In this document: positions 1 through 9,402 of the stretch, piece by piece
Layout of the letters: every line of letters starts with the position of its first letter
Numbering within the stretch: the first letter of the stretch is position 1
From: JBMYRH01 sp049602155
GTDB lineage: Bacteria; Myxococcota_A; UBA9042; PHBI01; JBMYRH01
Reading direction: 5' to 3'
Assembly (NCBI GenBank): GCA_049602155.1
Contig: JBMYRH010000003.1
Span: 62,001 to 126,000 of the forward strand
DNA length: 64,000 nucleotides
Translations under genes and position numbers: made by a program
Notes under the pieces: generated by a model
The model's input: the letters and a program-made list of their open reading frames with translations, nothing else
What the model was told of the DNA's origin: nothing
Databases searched by the model: none

Positions 1-1108
1 TGCCCTGCTCGTCCACATAGAGCGCGAGGTGTGCCCGTGGCGCCCGGTGAGTCATGGTGGACTTCCGCTCATCGCCTGCATCAAGCGTCACGTCACTGAT
101 TAAGTGACAGCCAACGCAGCTGATCGCCGGCTGCCTCATGAAATCCCGCGGACCTGAGTCGGGCTGAAAGAGCGCCCCTGGCGCATGACACCCCGCGCAG
201 GTCAGCCAGTCTTCTGGGCTCTCCTCCTCCATGAGCATCTTCAGGCTCTTCTGCATGTGGCGCGTCCCCATCGCGATGGCATGGTTGGAGTGCATGAAGG
301 AGGGCTTCAGGACACTGTGACAGCCCCCTACTTGTACGCAGGACTCACTGAGCCCCATCGCCGCAGGGGCGACCCCATCCATCACAAAGGAGACCTGCTG
401 CTCGGCTGCCGGCCGCTCACTGATCGGGAGTGTGGAGAGTGAAACGACCGCCGATGGTTCAGGCTCCACGTGAGTCAAGACGCTGCCGCCAACGAGCGCC
501 GCGAGCCCTATCAGCAGCTTTAAGAGGATCGACCAAGGGCGTGTCTGTCGCACCCGCTCGCGGTTCAAACGCTCAAGGCTCCCGACAGCGATGGCGATCA
601 AAAAGAGCAGCAGCACCGCCACGACAACCAACCCGAGGAGCGCGTGCAGCTCGAAGAGGTGGGTCACACCACCACCACGGAAGAGGAGCAAGATCGCCAC
701 GCCACTGAAGAGTGACAGGTTCCACGCTGCAAAGAGCGTGTAACCAAGCGTCACGGAGCGTGGGAGATGCGTCCGCCGAATCGCCTGCGTGAGCCGCCAA
801 CCACCGAGTAGGTAGTAAACCACCTGAGCCAACGTGAGCCCGACGAAGAGCGCTAAGCTCGACGAGATGAAGCCTAGGAACGCCGACACGACCCCGAGCA
901 CCACGGGGCCCACGACCCATAGACCCGTGGAGAGAGAGGGCGCAGTGGCCTCCATACGGCGGCGCATATAGCGAAGCAAATAGCCGGAGACCCCCAGCCC
1001 GAGCAGGGGGTGAAGAATTAAATTCAGCTGATAAAGAGGCCCCCAGCTGTCCAGCAAAGCCACGGCTAGGCCCGAACAGATCACAGCTAAGAGCACGACC
1101 AGGAACAT
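1..1108 (-). CDS. Membrane-anchored multihaem c-type cytochrome, C-terminus cut by window edge
   Basis: The reading frame opens at an ATG at 1108 and runs off the left edge, giving 369 codons. The first roughly 200 residues are very hydrophobic, with about six likely membrane segments (the first being residues 1-20). A hydrophilic part follows with two classical haem-binding motifs, CAGCH at residues 304-308 and CVGCH at 331-335. A third Cys-Cys-His element, CVQVGGCH at 257-264, has five residues between the cysteines instead of two. Covalent haem attachment would place this part in the periplasm, so a role in electron transfer to or from the membrane is likely. The partner and exact family are not recognised. 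It is divergent from the Fur-type regulator, with 151 bp between the two starts. Confidence 0.75.
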   Translation of the reverse strand, partial: MFLVVLLAVICSGLAVALLDSWGPLYQLNLILHPLLGLGVSGYLLRYMRRRMEATAPSLSTGLWVVGPVVLGVVSAFLGFISSSLALFVGLTLAQVVYYLLGGWRLTQAIRRTHLPRSVTLGYTLFAAWNLSLFSGVAILLLFRGGGVTHLFELHALLGLVVVAVLLLFLIAIAVGSLERLNRERVRQTRPWSILLKLLIGLAALVGGSVLTHVEPEPSAVVSLSTLPISERPAAEQQVSFVMDGVAPAAMGLSESCVQVGGCHSVLKPSFMHSNHAIAMGTRHMQKSLKMLMEEESPEDWLTCAGCHAPGALFQPDSGPRDFMRQPAISCVGCHLISDVTLDAGDERKSTMTHRAPRAHLALYVDEQG

Positions 1109-1259
1109 CTCGCGAGACCTCGCTCGATCATGGAGAGCGTCGACGGGTGATCATACCCGACGAATTCCAGCGCTGCACAAGAACGCCCGCTCGCAATTCC
1201 CCCTTGCAGGATTGACGACCAAGGCCCGAGTTCGTGACTATGTGTACAGGAGGAAGAAC

Positions 1260-1700
1260 GTGACGAACTCAGGTCCAATCAACTGGAGCAAAGAACTCGA
1301 AGCGGCGCTCAAGCAGCGTGGTTTGCGACTGACTACTCAACGTTTCGCCATCGCCAAGACATTCTTCCAATCCGACGGTCACTTGAACGCAGACGATCTC
1401 TGCACAGCTGTGCGTGTCGAACATCCGGCCATTGGCCAAGCTACTGTTTACCGGACGCTCAAGCTCCTCGAAGAGATCGGCCTCGCATCGAGTTCCAATT
1501 TCGGTTCGAGTTCAGCGCGCTTTGAGGCCAACCACGGACACCATCACGATCACCTCGTATGCACGGAATGCGACTCCATCATCGAGTTCCTCAACGAGGA
1601 GATCGAGAACCTGCAAGATCGCATCGCAGAGGAACATGGGTTCGTGCTCACGTCGCATCGAATGGAGCTCTTTGGCCTCTGCAAGAGCTGCCGGAAGTAG
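1260..1700 (+). CDS. Fur-family metal-responsive transcriptional regulator
   Basis: Predicted 146-aa DNA-binding repressor of the Fur/PerR/Zur superfamily. The N-terminal winged helix carries the recognition helix around ATVYRTLKLLEEIGLA. The C-terminal half has the His-rich metal site (HGHHHDH), a CTEC pair and a terminal CKSC pair that would form the structural zinc site. The start is set at GTG 1260 because AGGAGGA lies at 1248-1254, five bases upstream. An upstream in-frame start at 1212 would add 16 residues unlike the family. Which metal it senses cannot be read from the sequence. It is divergent from the cytochrome gene and 97 bp upstream of glnS on the same strand. Confidence 0.88.
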   Translation: MTNSGPINWSKELEAALKQRGLRLTTQRFAIAKTFFQSDGHLNADDLCTAVRVEHPAIGQATVYRTLKLLEEIGLASSSNFGSSSARFEANHGHHHDHLVCTECDSIIEFLNEEIENLQDRIAEEHGFVLTSHRMELFGLCKSCRK

Positions 1701-1797
1701 ACCGAGCCCACAAGGATGTCGTGCGAATCGATTGCTCCTGAACGCGAGCACTGATAGGGCCAGTGACATCGATTGAGTCCAACGTAGGGGCCTCTCC

Positions 1798-4146
1798 ATG
1801 ACAGATGGCATTTTACAAGCCGACGAGCCAGGGCACTTCATCACGGAGATCATCGACGCTGACTTGGCGTCAGGTCGCCACTCAACCGTCGTGACGCGGT
1901 TCCCTCCGGAGCCCAACGGCTACCTCCACATCGGTCACGCGAAGTCGATCTGCCTTAATTTTGGCCTCGCCCTTCGCTATGGCGGCCGATGTCACCTGAG
2001 GATGGACGACACAAACCCTGCCAAAGAAGACGTCGAGTACGTCGAATCTATCAAGGAGGACGTGCGTTGGCTGGGCTTCGAGTGGGGCGACCACATGTAC
2101 CACGCCTCGGACAACTTCGAAGGCCTGTATGCGTTGGCCGTGAAGCTCATCAAGGACGGCAAGGCTTATGTCTGTGAGCTCGACGATGAAGAGATCCGAA
2201 CCTATCGAGGATCGCTCACCGAGGCGGGGCAACCGAGCCCGTATCGCGACCGCAGCGTCGAGGACAACCTCCGTTGCTTCGCGGCGATGCGCGCAGGCGA
2301 GTACCCGGACGGTGCCGTGACGCTCCGCGCTAAGATCGACATGGCCGCTGCAAACATGAAGATGCGTGATCCCCTGATGTACCGTGTCCGCCACACCCCG
2401 CATGACCGCACTGGAGACACATGGTGCATCTACCCGATGTACGACTACGCCCACGGGCTCTCCGACGCCTTCGAGGGCATCACTCACTCGATCTGTACCC
2501 TCGAGTTTGAAAATAATCGAGAGCTCTACGACTGGTTTGTCCAGGCCTCCGGCCTCGAGAGCCAGCCGCGTCAGTACGAGTTCGCCCGCCTGAGCTTGGG
2601 CTACACACTGATGAGCAAACGAAAGCTCCGAAAGCTCGTGGAAGAGGGCTACGTTCAGGGCTGGGACGATCCAAGGATGCCGACGATCGCTGGACTCAGG
2701 CGCCGGGGCGTAAGGGCCAGCGCAATTCGACGCTTCGCAGCGATGATCGGCATCTCGAAAGCCAACAGCCGGGTCGACCGAGACAAGCTCGACTTCTGCG
2801 TCCGTGACGACCTGAACCACGATGCGCCTCGCGTGATGGCTGTCCTTGAGCCTCTCAAGTTGACGATTCGCAACTACCCGGACGGTCAAACCGAGCACTT
2901 CGATGCGCCCTACTACCCCCACGACGTCCCGAAGGACGGCACAAGGCCCCTGCCCTTCTCAAAGAGCCTGTTCATCGATCGTTCAGACTTCCGAGAGGAG
3001 CCGCCGAAGGGCTACTTCCGCCTGTCACCCGGCCGTGAAGTCCGACTCCGCTACGCCTACCTCGTGACCTGTGAAGAGGTCATCAAAGATGCGGACGGTC
3101 ACGTCGTCGAAGTGATCTGCCGCTATGACGAGGAGAGCCAGGGCGGTCAGTCCCCAGACGGACGCAAGGTCAAGGGCACCATCCAGTGGGTGGACGCCGG
3201 GACCGCGCTGCCCTTTGAGGCCCGTGTGTATGACCGCCTCTTCTCCTGTGAAGATCCCGAGGACACCCCCGAGGGTGACGACTTTACCGTCAACCTGAAC
3301 CCAGGCTCTGACCGGCGCTACCCTGACGCCCTAATCGAGAACAGCATCGCCAATGATGACGCGGAGACCCGGTATCAGTTCGAGCGCCTTGGGTACTACT
3401 GGCGCGATCCCGTGGACACGACAGAGGACACGCTTGTCTTCAACCGCATCGTCACCCTGCGCGACTCATGGGCTAAGAAAACCAAGCGCCCAAACGCTCC
3501 TGCACCTGAACCCAAGGCAGCCCCCAAGAGCAGCAACAGCGCCACCGATCGTCCCCGCCCCACAAAGCGCTCCAAGTCTGAGCTGCGCGCCAAAGCGCGC
3601 GCCGAAGACGCGACCCTGCAGGCTGCCTTCGAGCGGTTTCAAAAGCAGATAGGCTTGAGCGCCGATGACGCCGATGTCCTGACGGGAGAGTCAGGGCTCG
3701 CGTCGCTTTACGAGCGGGCGGCAGAGGTGCACGGCGACGCTCAAGCGGTGGCCAAATGGGTACGCAATGAACTAATCGGCGCTCTGAAAGGGCGCCTCGT
3801 CGAGGATCTGCCGCTCGACGGCGATGCCATCGCTGCGCTGGTTAGCCTCATTGACGACGGCACCATCTCTGGTCGCGCGAGTAAGACCATCCTCGACGCC
3901 ATGATCGAGACAGGGAAGGATCCCAAAGCCTTGGTCACCGAGCTAGGCCTCGAGCAGATCACTGACACGGGGGCCATTGAGGCGACCATCGCGGAGATCA
4001 TCGCGGCCAACCCCGAGAAGGTGGCTGCGTATCGCGATGGGCGCACCAAGCTTCTGGGGTTCTTCATCGGCCAAGCCATGAAGGAGACCGGTGGGCGAGC
4101 GGACCCAAAGGCCGTCCAGGCCCTCGTACGCAGCGCCCTCAGCTAG
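1798..4146 (+). CDS. glnS: Glutaminyl-tRNA synthetase with C-terminal YqeY-like domain
   Basis: Class I aminoacyl-tRNA synthetase that charges tRNA-Gln in the cytoplasm. PPEPNGYLHIGHAKS at residues 36-50 contains the HIGH signature, and LMSKRKL near residue 271 is the KMSKS loop. The catalytic core and anticodon-binding beta barrels fill about residues 1-560. A Lys/Pro/Ser-rich linker follows (about 560-600). The last roughly 180 residues resemble the YqeY/GatB tail domain (LIDDGTISGR, IAANPEKVAAYRDG, LLGFFIGQAMKETGG), which helps bind tRNA. At 782 aa it is much longer than the roughly 550-aa E. coli enzyme. This fusion is known in Deinococcus GlnRS. The gene converges on alaS with 23 bp between the stops. 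Confidence 0.96.
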   Translation: MTDGILQADEPGHFITEIIDADLASGRHSTVVTRFPPEPNGYLHIGHAKSICLNFGLALRYGGRCHLRMDDTNPAKEDVEYVESIKEDVRWLGFEWGDHMYHASDNFEGLYALAVKLIKDGKAYVCELDDEEIRTYRGSLTEAGQPSPYRDRSVEDNLRCFAAMRAGEYPDGAVTLRAKIDMAAANMKMRDPLMYRVRHTPHDRTGDTWCIYPMYDYAHGLSDAFEGITHSICTLEFENNRELYDWFVQASGLESQPRQYEFARLSLGYTLMSKRKLRKLVEEGYVQGWDDPRMPTIAGLRRRGVRASAIRRFAAMIGISKANSRVDRDKLDFCVRDDLNHDAPRVMAVLEPLKLTIRNYPDGQTEHFDAPYYPHDVPKDGTRPLPFSKSLFIDRSDFREEPPKGYFRLSPGREVRLRYAYLVTCEEVIKDADGHVVEVICRYDEESQGGQSPDGRKVKGTIQWVDAGTALPFEARVYDRLFSCEDPEDTPEGDDFTVNLNPGSDRRYPDALIENSIANDDAETRYQFERLGYYWRDPVDTTEDTLVFNRIVTLRDSWAKKTKRPNAPAPEPKAAPKSSNSATDRPRPTKRSKSELRAKARAEDATLQAAFERFQKQIGLSADDADVLTGESGLASLYERAAEVHGDAQAVAKWVRNELIGALKGRLVEDLPLDGDAIAALVSLIDDGTISGRASKTILDAMIETGKDPKALVTELGLEQITDTGAIEATIAEIIAANPEKVAAYRDGRTKLLGFFIGQAMKETGGRADPKAVQALVRSALS

Positions 4147-4169
4147 ACTGGGCTTCACCCTCCCGCTGC

Positions 4170-6830
4170 TTAGGACAGCGCGGAGGTGACCTCGCTATAG
4201 AAGGCGTCAATCGCCGCGTCGACCCCGGAGGCATCCGAGCCCCCAGCTTGGGCCATGTCGGGACGACCGCCGCCACGGCCACCGACCAGTGAGGCGAGCT
4301 GCCCGACGAGCTTGCCGGAGTGCACTTGCTTGGTCACATCGGATGTCGCAGCCACGAGCAGGCTCACTTTGGGTCCATCGACAGCCGCGAGGGCTAGGAC
4401 ACCGCTCCCGAGCTTGTCTCTGAGCGTCTCAGCGATAGCACGCAGTTCACGTCCTGGCACACCATCCAGCCGGACAGCCAGGACCTTGTGTTCCCCCACA
4501 AGCTTGGCCTGGTCGAGGCTCGAGGACGCCCGCGCGACCTGAGCCGCTGTCTGCGCTGTCGCCAACTCGCCCTGAAGCGCTTTTCGATCAGCGATCAGGG
4601 CCTCTACACGCTGCGTGACCTGCTCCGGGCTGACGTTGAGCTGCTCGGCAGTGGCTCGCAACATGGTGTCTCGCGATTGGACCCAATTCACGGCGTCCAT
4701 GCCAGTGACGGCCTCGACCCGGCGGACCCCCGACGAAATGGCGCCTTCACTGATCAGCTTGAACAGCCCGATGTCACCGGTCGCCCGTGCGTGCGTGCCT
4801 CCACAGAGCTCAGTCGACTCACTGCCCACCGATAGGACCCGGACTTCATCGCCATATTTCTCCTCAAAGAAGGCGGTCGCGCCGCTCTCAACTGCAGCAT
4901 CGAAGCTCATCAAGCGGGTCTCAATAGCCTCGTTCCGCTGGATCAAGCGGTTCACCAGACGGTCGACCTGCACCATCTCTTCCGAGGTCATCGCCCCCGT
5001 GTGACTGAAATCGAAACGGAGTCGGTGCGGTCCAACGAGCGAGCCGCGCTGACGCACATGCGCCCCCAGCACCTCGTGAAGTGCATGGTGCAATAGGTGT
5101 GTCGCGCTGTGGTTCTTCCGCGTCGCATCGCGGCCCTCGACGTCAATCTCGAGGATCGCCGACGCGGCTTCAAGCAACGTGCCGCTCTCGACGGTCCCGA
5201 TATGGACCACGACATCGCCAAAAGGGCGCCGTGTGTCCTCCACGCGGACCACACAGGCCTCATCGCCGGCGGTCGAAATGGTCCCGGTGTCTCCGGCCTG
5301 ACCGCCGCTCTCAGCATAAAAGGGCGTCTCGCCAACGACCACCTCGACCCGCTGCCCAGGCGCTGCGCGTGGAATGCGCTGACCATCGACTAAGATCGCC
5401 AAGATCGGGCTCTCGCTCTGCTCGCGATCGTAGCCGACGAACGTTGTCTTCACGCCGCCCTCTGCCAGCGCCTGATAGGCAGACAAGTCTCCTGTACCGA
5501 ACTTGCTCGCAGCCCGCGCGCGCTCGCGCTGCTCGGTCATCGCGGCCTCAAACGCCTCGTGATCGACAGACACACCGCGCTCGGAGGCGATGAGCCCCGT
5601 CAAATCTGGGGGGAAACCATGGGTGTCGTAGAGCTCGAACGCGATGCGGCCATCGAGGACGGCACCGTTCTCGGCCTTTAACGTCTCCAACTCTTCATTG
5701 AGGCGCTTCATCCCCGCGTTAATCGTACGACCGAAGCGCGTCTCTTCCTGCTCTACGATCCGGTGGATGGTCTCCTTCGCGTCAACCAACTCTTGGTAGG
5801 CGTCCCCCATCATCTCGACGACATGGGCCGTCGAGTGGATCAAGAACGGATCGGTCAGCCCGATCATGCGGCCAAACCGTATCGCGCGGCGCATGATGCG
5901 ACGCAGTACGTAGCCTCGTCCCTCATTATCCGGGTACACCCCGTCCGCGATAAGGAACGCCGCTGCGCGCGTGTGATCGGCGATCACACGAAGCGCGGTG
6001 TCGCTCTCGTCGTCATCTCCGTAGCGGATACCGGCGCCCTTGGCGACACGCCCCATCAATGTTTGAAAGAGGGTAGTGTCGTAGTTGGAGGTCTTACCTT
6101 GGAGCACTGCTGCCAAACGCTCGAGCCCCGCCCCGGTGTCGATGGAGGGTGACGGCAAGGGGGTCATCACACCGTCCGCCGCGCGGTCGTACTGCATGAA
6201 GACGAGGTTCCAGATCTCCAGGTACCTGTGCTCTCCCGCTGGGTCGCCAAAGGGCACCTCGACGCCCCCCGACATGGCGATGCCCTGGTCCACGTGGATC
6301 TCGGAGCACGGACCACAAGGACCAGTGTCACCCATCGACCAAAAGTTCTCAGGATCGCGGTGGAGGCGCTCTGGGGCGATGCCGATGACGTCGCGCCACA
6401 GCGCGAAGGCGTCATCGTCGTCTGGGTGCACCGTCACATGGAGCGTAGACACATCAAGCGCCAGGACGTCGGTGAGGAAGCCCCAAGCCAAGGTGATCGC
6501 GCGCTCCTTGAAGTAGTCACCAAAGCTGAAGTTCCCAAGCATCTCGAAGAGGGTGTGATGCCTGGGTGTCCGGCCAACGTTCTCGAGATCGTTATGCTTG
6601 CCTGAGACTCGTAGGCAGCGCTGCACAGAAGTCGCCCGTTGGTAGTCGACTTCCTTAGCCCCGACGAAGATATCCTTGAACTGGACCATGCCGGCGTTAA
6701 CAAAGAAGAGTGTCGGGTCATCGGGCGGGATGAGGGCGTAGCTCTTCACGACGCGGTGATCGCGCTCGGCGAAGTAGGACAGAAAGGCCTGTCGGATCTC
6801 TGCGGCAGTGGTTGGGCGGCTGATGGTCAA
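4170..6830 (-). CDS. alaS: Alanyl-tRNA synthetase
   Basis: Class II synthetase that charges tRNA-Ala and edits mischarged Ser and Gly. The N-terminal catalytic domain includes HHTLFEMLGNFSFGDYFKE. The editing domain shows the zinc-binding HSATH motif in NHSATHLLHHAL and the later CGGTHA. The C-terminus holds the coiled-coil/DHHA1-like region ending in GGRGGGRPDMAQAGG. The start is placed at TTG 6830, which follows GGGAGAG and gives 886 aa, the usual length. An in-frame start at 6920 would add 30 unrelated residues and overlap the upstream pilT-like gene. Same strand as the pilT-like gene and recA. Confidence 0.95.
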   Translation of the reverse strand: MTISRPTTAAEIRQAFLSYFAERDHRVVKSYALIPPDDPTLFFVNAGMVQFKDIFVGAKEVDYQRATSVQRCLRVSGKHNDLENVGRTPRHHTLFEMLGNFSFGDYFKERAITLAWGFLTDVLALDVSTLHVTVHPDDDDAFALWRDVIGIAPERLHRDPENFWSMGDTGPCGPCSEIHVDQGIAMSGGVEVPFGDPAGEHRYLEIWNLVFMQYDRAADGVMTPLPSPSIDTGAGLERLAAVLQGKTSNYDTTLFQTLMGRVAKGAGIRYGDDDESDTALRVIADHTRAAAFLIADGVYPDNEGRGYVLRRIMRRAIRFGRMIGLTDPFLIHSTAHVVEMMGDAYQELVDAKETIHRIVEQEETRFGRTINAGMKRLNEELETLKAENGAVLDGRIAFELYDTHGFPPDLTGLIASERGVSVDHEAFEAAMTEQRERARAASKFGTGDLSAYQALAEGGVKTTFVGYDREQSESPILAILVDGQRIPRAAPGQRVEVVVGETPFYAESGGQAGDTGTISTAGDEACVVRVEDTRRPFGDVVVHIGTVESGTLLEAASAILEIDVEGRDATRKNHSATHLLHHALHEVLGAHVRQRGSLVGPHRLRFDFSHTGAMTSEEMVQVDRLVNRLIQRNEAIETRLMSFDAAVESGATAFFEEKYGDEVRVLSVGSESTELCGGTHARATGDIGLFKLISEGAISSGVRRVEAVTGMDAVNWVQSRDTMLRATAEQLNVSPEQVTQRVEALIADRKALQGELATAQTAAQVARASSSLDQAKLVGEHKVLAVRLDGVPGRELRAIAETLRDKLGSGVLALAAVDGPKVSLLVAATSDVTKQVHSGKLVGQLASLVGGRGGGRPDMAQAGGSDASGVDAAIDAFYSEVTSALS

Positions 6831-6897
6831 TGCGGCTCTCCCGTTCAGATGCGCGGATTGTCGCAGCCAATGCGCGTCCGTCAACCACTTGTTCGGG

Positions 6898-7971
6898 TCA
6901 GGACATCGCGATCCCGTCAAAGCGCAGCTTGAGGTCGGCAGGGTTGGTCGCGTGCGCCAACGCCTCCTGCACCGTCAGTCGGTTACTTTTGACGAGGTCA
7001 TGCAACGCCTGATCGAAGCTCTGCATCCCATACACGTCACGGCCCGCAGCGATTGCAGACGGCAATTCGTAGGTGCGTGATGGGTCAGCGATCAGCTCTC
7101 GAATCAGCTCGGTGTGAATGAGGATCTCACAGGCGGCGACGCGGCCGCCCTGTCGCGTTCGGACAAGTCGTTGGCTCACGACGGCCCGCAAGATCGTCGA
7201 GAGTTGGTAGCGCACCTGCTCCTGCTGATGAGGCGGGAACATCCCGACCAGGCGGCCGATGGTCTCCATGGCATCCACGGTGTGCAGGGTCGCGAGGACG
7301 AGGTGGCCTGTCTCCGCGGCATGTAATGCGGTCTCGACAGTCTCAAGGTCACGGAGCTCGCCCAGCAAGATCACATCGGGGTCCTGGCGAAGCGCGGCCC
7401 TTAAGCCGAGCGGAAAGCTCGAGGTGTCGGCGCCGATCTCGCGCTGGCTGATCATCGCCTTGTCGTCCTCGAAGACAAACTCAATCGGATCTTCGATGGT
7501 CAGGATATGACACGCCCGAGTTGCATTGACGGCCTGGACCATCGCCGCCATCGTCGTGGACTTGCCGCTGCCGGTCGCGCCAGTCACGAGCACAATGCCG
7601 CGATGCGAGAGCGCGATATCACCCACTGATTCGGGTAAACCAAGGCTCTCTAAGCTGGGGACCTCCTCAGGAATGTGCCGCAGCACCATCGCCATCTTGC
7701 CGCGTTGACGGAAGACGTTCACACGAAAGCGCCCGGCACCTTCAAGGCTGTAGCCAAAGTCCACCTCGGAGAGGCGCACAAAGCTGCCCTGATGCGGTGC
7801 CTTGGCCATCATGTTGAACCACTGAGACATTTGAGCCTCAGTGATGACGCTAGCCCCCTTGCGGGTCACCAGCTGCCCATCGCGACGGAAATAGGCGGGC
7901 CGACCGGCGCGGAGGTGGACATCCGAGATGCCGTGCTTGACGGCAAACTGGAGAAGCTGGTCGATCGCCAT
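6898..7971 (-). CDS. PilT/PilU-type twitching motility ATPase
   Basis: Hexameric secretion-type ATPase that would power retraction of type IV pili at the inner membrane base. The N-terminal PAS-like domain (SDVHLRAG) is followed by Walker A GATGSGKST (about residues 131-139), the Asp box ILTIEDPIEF, Walker B DVILLGELRD and the His box ATLHTVDAMETI. Length (357 aa from ATG 7971) fits PilT. ATG 7992 is also possible, but AGGG spacing favours 7971. The C-terminus does not separate PilT from PilU with certainty. No other pilus gene is in the window. It lies 86 bp downstream of recA on the same strand. Confidence 0.9.
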   Translation of the reverse strand: MAIDQLLQFAVKHGISDVHLRAGRPAYFRRDGQLVTRKGASVITEAQMSQWFNMMAKAPHQGSFVRLSEVDFGYSLEGAGRFRVNVFRQRGKMAMVLRHIPEEVPSLESLGLPESVGDIALSHRGIVLVTGATGSGKSTTMAAMVQAVNATRACHILTIEDPIEFVFEDDKAMISQREIGADTSSFPLGLRAALRQDPDVILLGELRDLETVETALHAAETGHLVLATLHTVDAMETIGRLVGMFPPHQQEQVRYQLSTILRAVVSQRLVRTRQGGRVAACEILIHTELIRELIADPSRTYELPSAIAAGRDVYGMQSFDQALHDLVKSNRLTVQEALAHATNPADLKLRFDGIAMS

Positions 7972-8056
7972 CAGCGTCCCTGGGAGAGTCATCGTGAGGC
8001 CGGCCCGATGCCGACGTCACGACGAGTCTAGCAGGATTTAAGTGCGGGCGTCGCCC

Positions 8057-9130
8057 CTAGGCCTGAGCCTCGGGCGCCATTTGAGGCTCCTGAGCGCGGA
8101 CCAGGCCATAGTGCTCGAGGACCGCTTGCTCGAGGGTGTGCGCCAAGGCGGTGTTCTCTTTGAGCATCGTCTTGACGTTGTCACGCCCTTGTCCGAGCCG
8201 CTCGCCTTGATAGCCGAACCATGAACCCGACTTCTCCACGATGTTGAGCTCGGTCGCCAGGTCCAAAATGGATCCTTCTCTGCTGATCCCCTGCCCGTAC
8301 ATAATGTCGAACTCGACCTCACGGAACGGGGGAGCCATCTTGTTCTTCACGACCTTGACGCGGGTACGGTTGCCGAGCACATCTTGGCCGTTCTTCAGGG
8401 CACCGATACGACGGATATCTAAACGGACGGTGGCATAGAACTTCAGCGCATTGCCGCCCGTCGTCGTCTCTGGGTTACCGAACATGACGCCGATCTTCAT
8501 TCGGATTTGGTTGATGAAGATGACGCAGGTCCGACTCTTGGCGATAGAGCCCGTCAACTTACGAAGGGCCTGAGACATGAGGCGGGCTTGCAAGCCCATG
8601 TGGCTGTCGCCCATGTCGCCTTCGATCTCCGCCTTTGGCACGAGCGCCGCGACAGAGTCCACGACGAGCACGTCGATGGCGTTGGACCGGACCAGCATGT
8701 CAGCGATCTCTAAGGCCTGCTCACCGAAGTCTGGCTGAGACACGAGGAGGTCCTCGGTGTTCACGCCGAGCTTCTTCGCGTAGGACATGTCGAGTGCGTG
8801 CTCTGCGTCGATGAAGGCCGCGACACCACCCTGCTTCTGGGCATTGGCTACTGCGTGGAGCGCGAGCGTCGTCTTACCCGAAGACTCAGGTCCGTAGACC
8901 TCGACGATCCGGCCTTTGGGCAGACCACCGATTCCAAGCGCGATGTCGAGCCCTAGGGAGCCAGTCGGGATGACAGGGTGCGCCTTGATTGCAGCGTCCT
9001 CGCCCAGTCGCATGATGCTGCCCTTACCGAACTGGCGCTCGATGGCTGCCACGGTCAGCTCCAGCGTATTCTCTCGGTTCTTAGACATGGGGGCGACGGT
9101 CTTGCTGGTGACGTTACTGCGCTTGGCCAT
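8057..9130 (-). CDS. recA: RecA recombinase
   Basis: ATP-dependent DNA strand-exchange protein and co-protease for SOS induction. Walker A is GPESSGKT at residues 80-87, followed by the conserved AAFIDAEHALD, LLVSQPDFGEQALEI and INQIRMKIGVMFGNPETTTGGNAL segments. At 357 aa it is of normal length. The N-terminus is about 15 residues longer than E. coli RecA, before TLELTVAAIERQFGKGSIM. The start at 9130 is supported by AAGGAG six bases upstream. No intein is present. Downstream of cinA on the same strand, as in many bacteria, but separated by 272 bp that hold a possible LexA-type operator. Confidence 0.98.
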   Translation of the reverse strand: MAKRSNVTSKTVAPMSKNRENTLELTVAAIERQFGKGSIMRLGEDAAIKAHPVIPTGSLGLDIALGIGGLPKGRIVEVYGPESSGKTTLALHAVANAQKQGGVAAFIDAEHALDMSYAKKLGVNTEDLLVSQPDFGEQALEIADMLVRSNAIDVLVVDSVAALVPKAEIEGDMGDSHMGLQARLMSQALRKLTGSIAKSRTCVIFINQIRMKIGVMFGNPETTTGGNALKFYATVRLDIRRIGALKNGQDVLGNRTRVKVVKNKMAPPFREVEFDIMYGQGISREGSILDLATELNIVEKSGSWFGYQGERLGQGRDNVKTMLKENTALAHTLEQAVLEHYGLVRAQEPQMAPEAQA

Positions 9131-9286
9131 TTGGCGCTCCTTCTAGCTGGATAATGAGTGCACCTTAAGAGGGGATCTCAAGGCGCGGATGTTCAACATT
9201 TGGGAGGTGCGCTACGCGGCACCTGAGCGGGCAACGTTGACGGTGCAACGGAGCCTGCGCCTAGTGGTGTCGAAGCACTGTACAAA

Positions 9287-9292
9287 TGTCAA
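9287..9292 (-). promoter_or_regulatory. Candidate -35 hexamer upstream of recA
   Basis: A perfect TTGACA on the minus strand, 157 bp upstream of the recA start. No convincing -10 hexamer lies 16-18 bases further on, so this is only a candidate. Confidence 0.25.
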
Positions 9293-9354
9293 GCAAAGCT
9301 GCGCGCAATTTCGAGCGATCGCTTGCAGTGTGACGTTTAGGGTAGGCGACATCT

Positions 9355-9369
9355 GTTCAGTGGTTGTTC
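9355..9369. promoter_or_regulatory. Possible LexA-type SOS operator, GTTC-N7-GTTC
   Basis: Direct repeat GTTC AGTGGTT GTTC in the 272-bp gap between cinA and recA, about 225 bp upstream of the recA start. GTTC-N7-GTTC is the known alphaproteobacterial LexA box. Both half sites continue as GTTCAG, the core of the box reported for Myxococcus. The distance to recA is long and no lexA is in the window, so binding is inference. Confidence 0.4.
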
Positions 9370-9402
9370 AGTATCACCCCGAGAGTGATCACGGATATGC
9401 AC

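Noticed and set aside
1882..2922. 346-codon antisense frame inside glnS
   Set aside because: Opposite strand of a gene with clear class I synthetase motifs; no supporting motif in the antisense protein.
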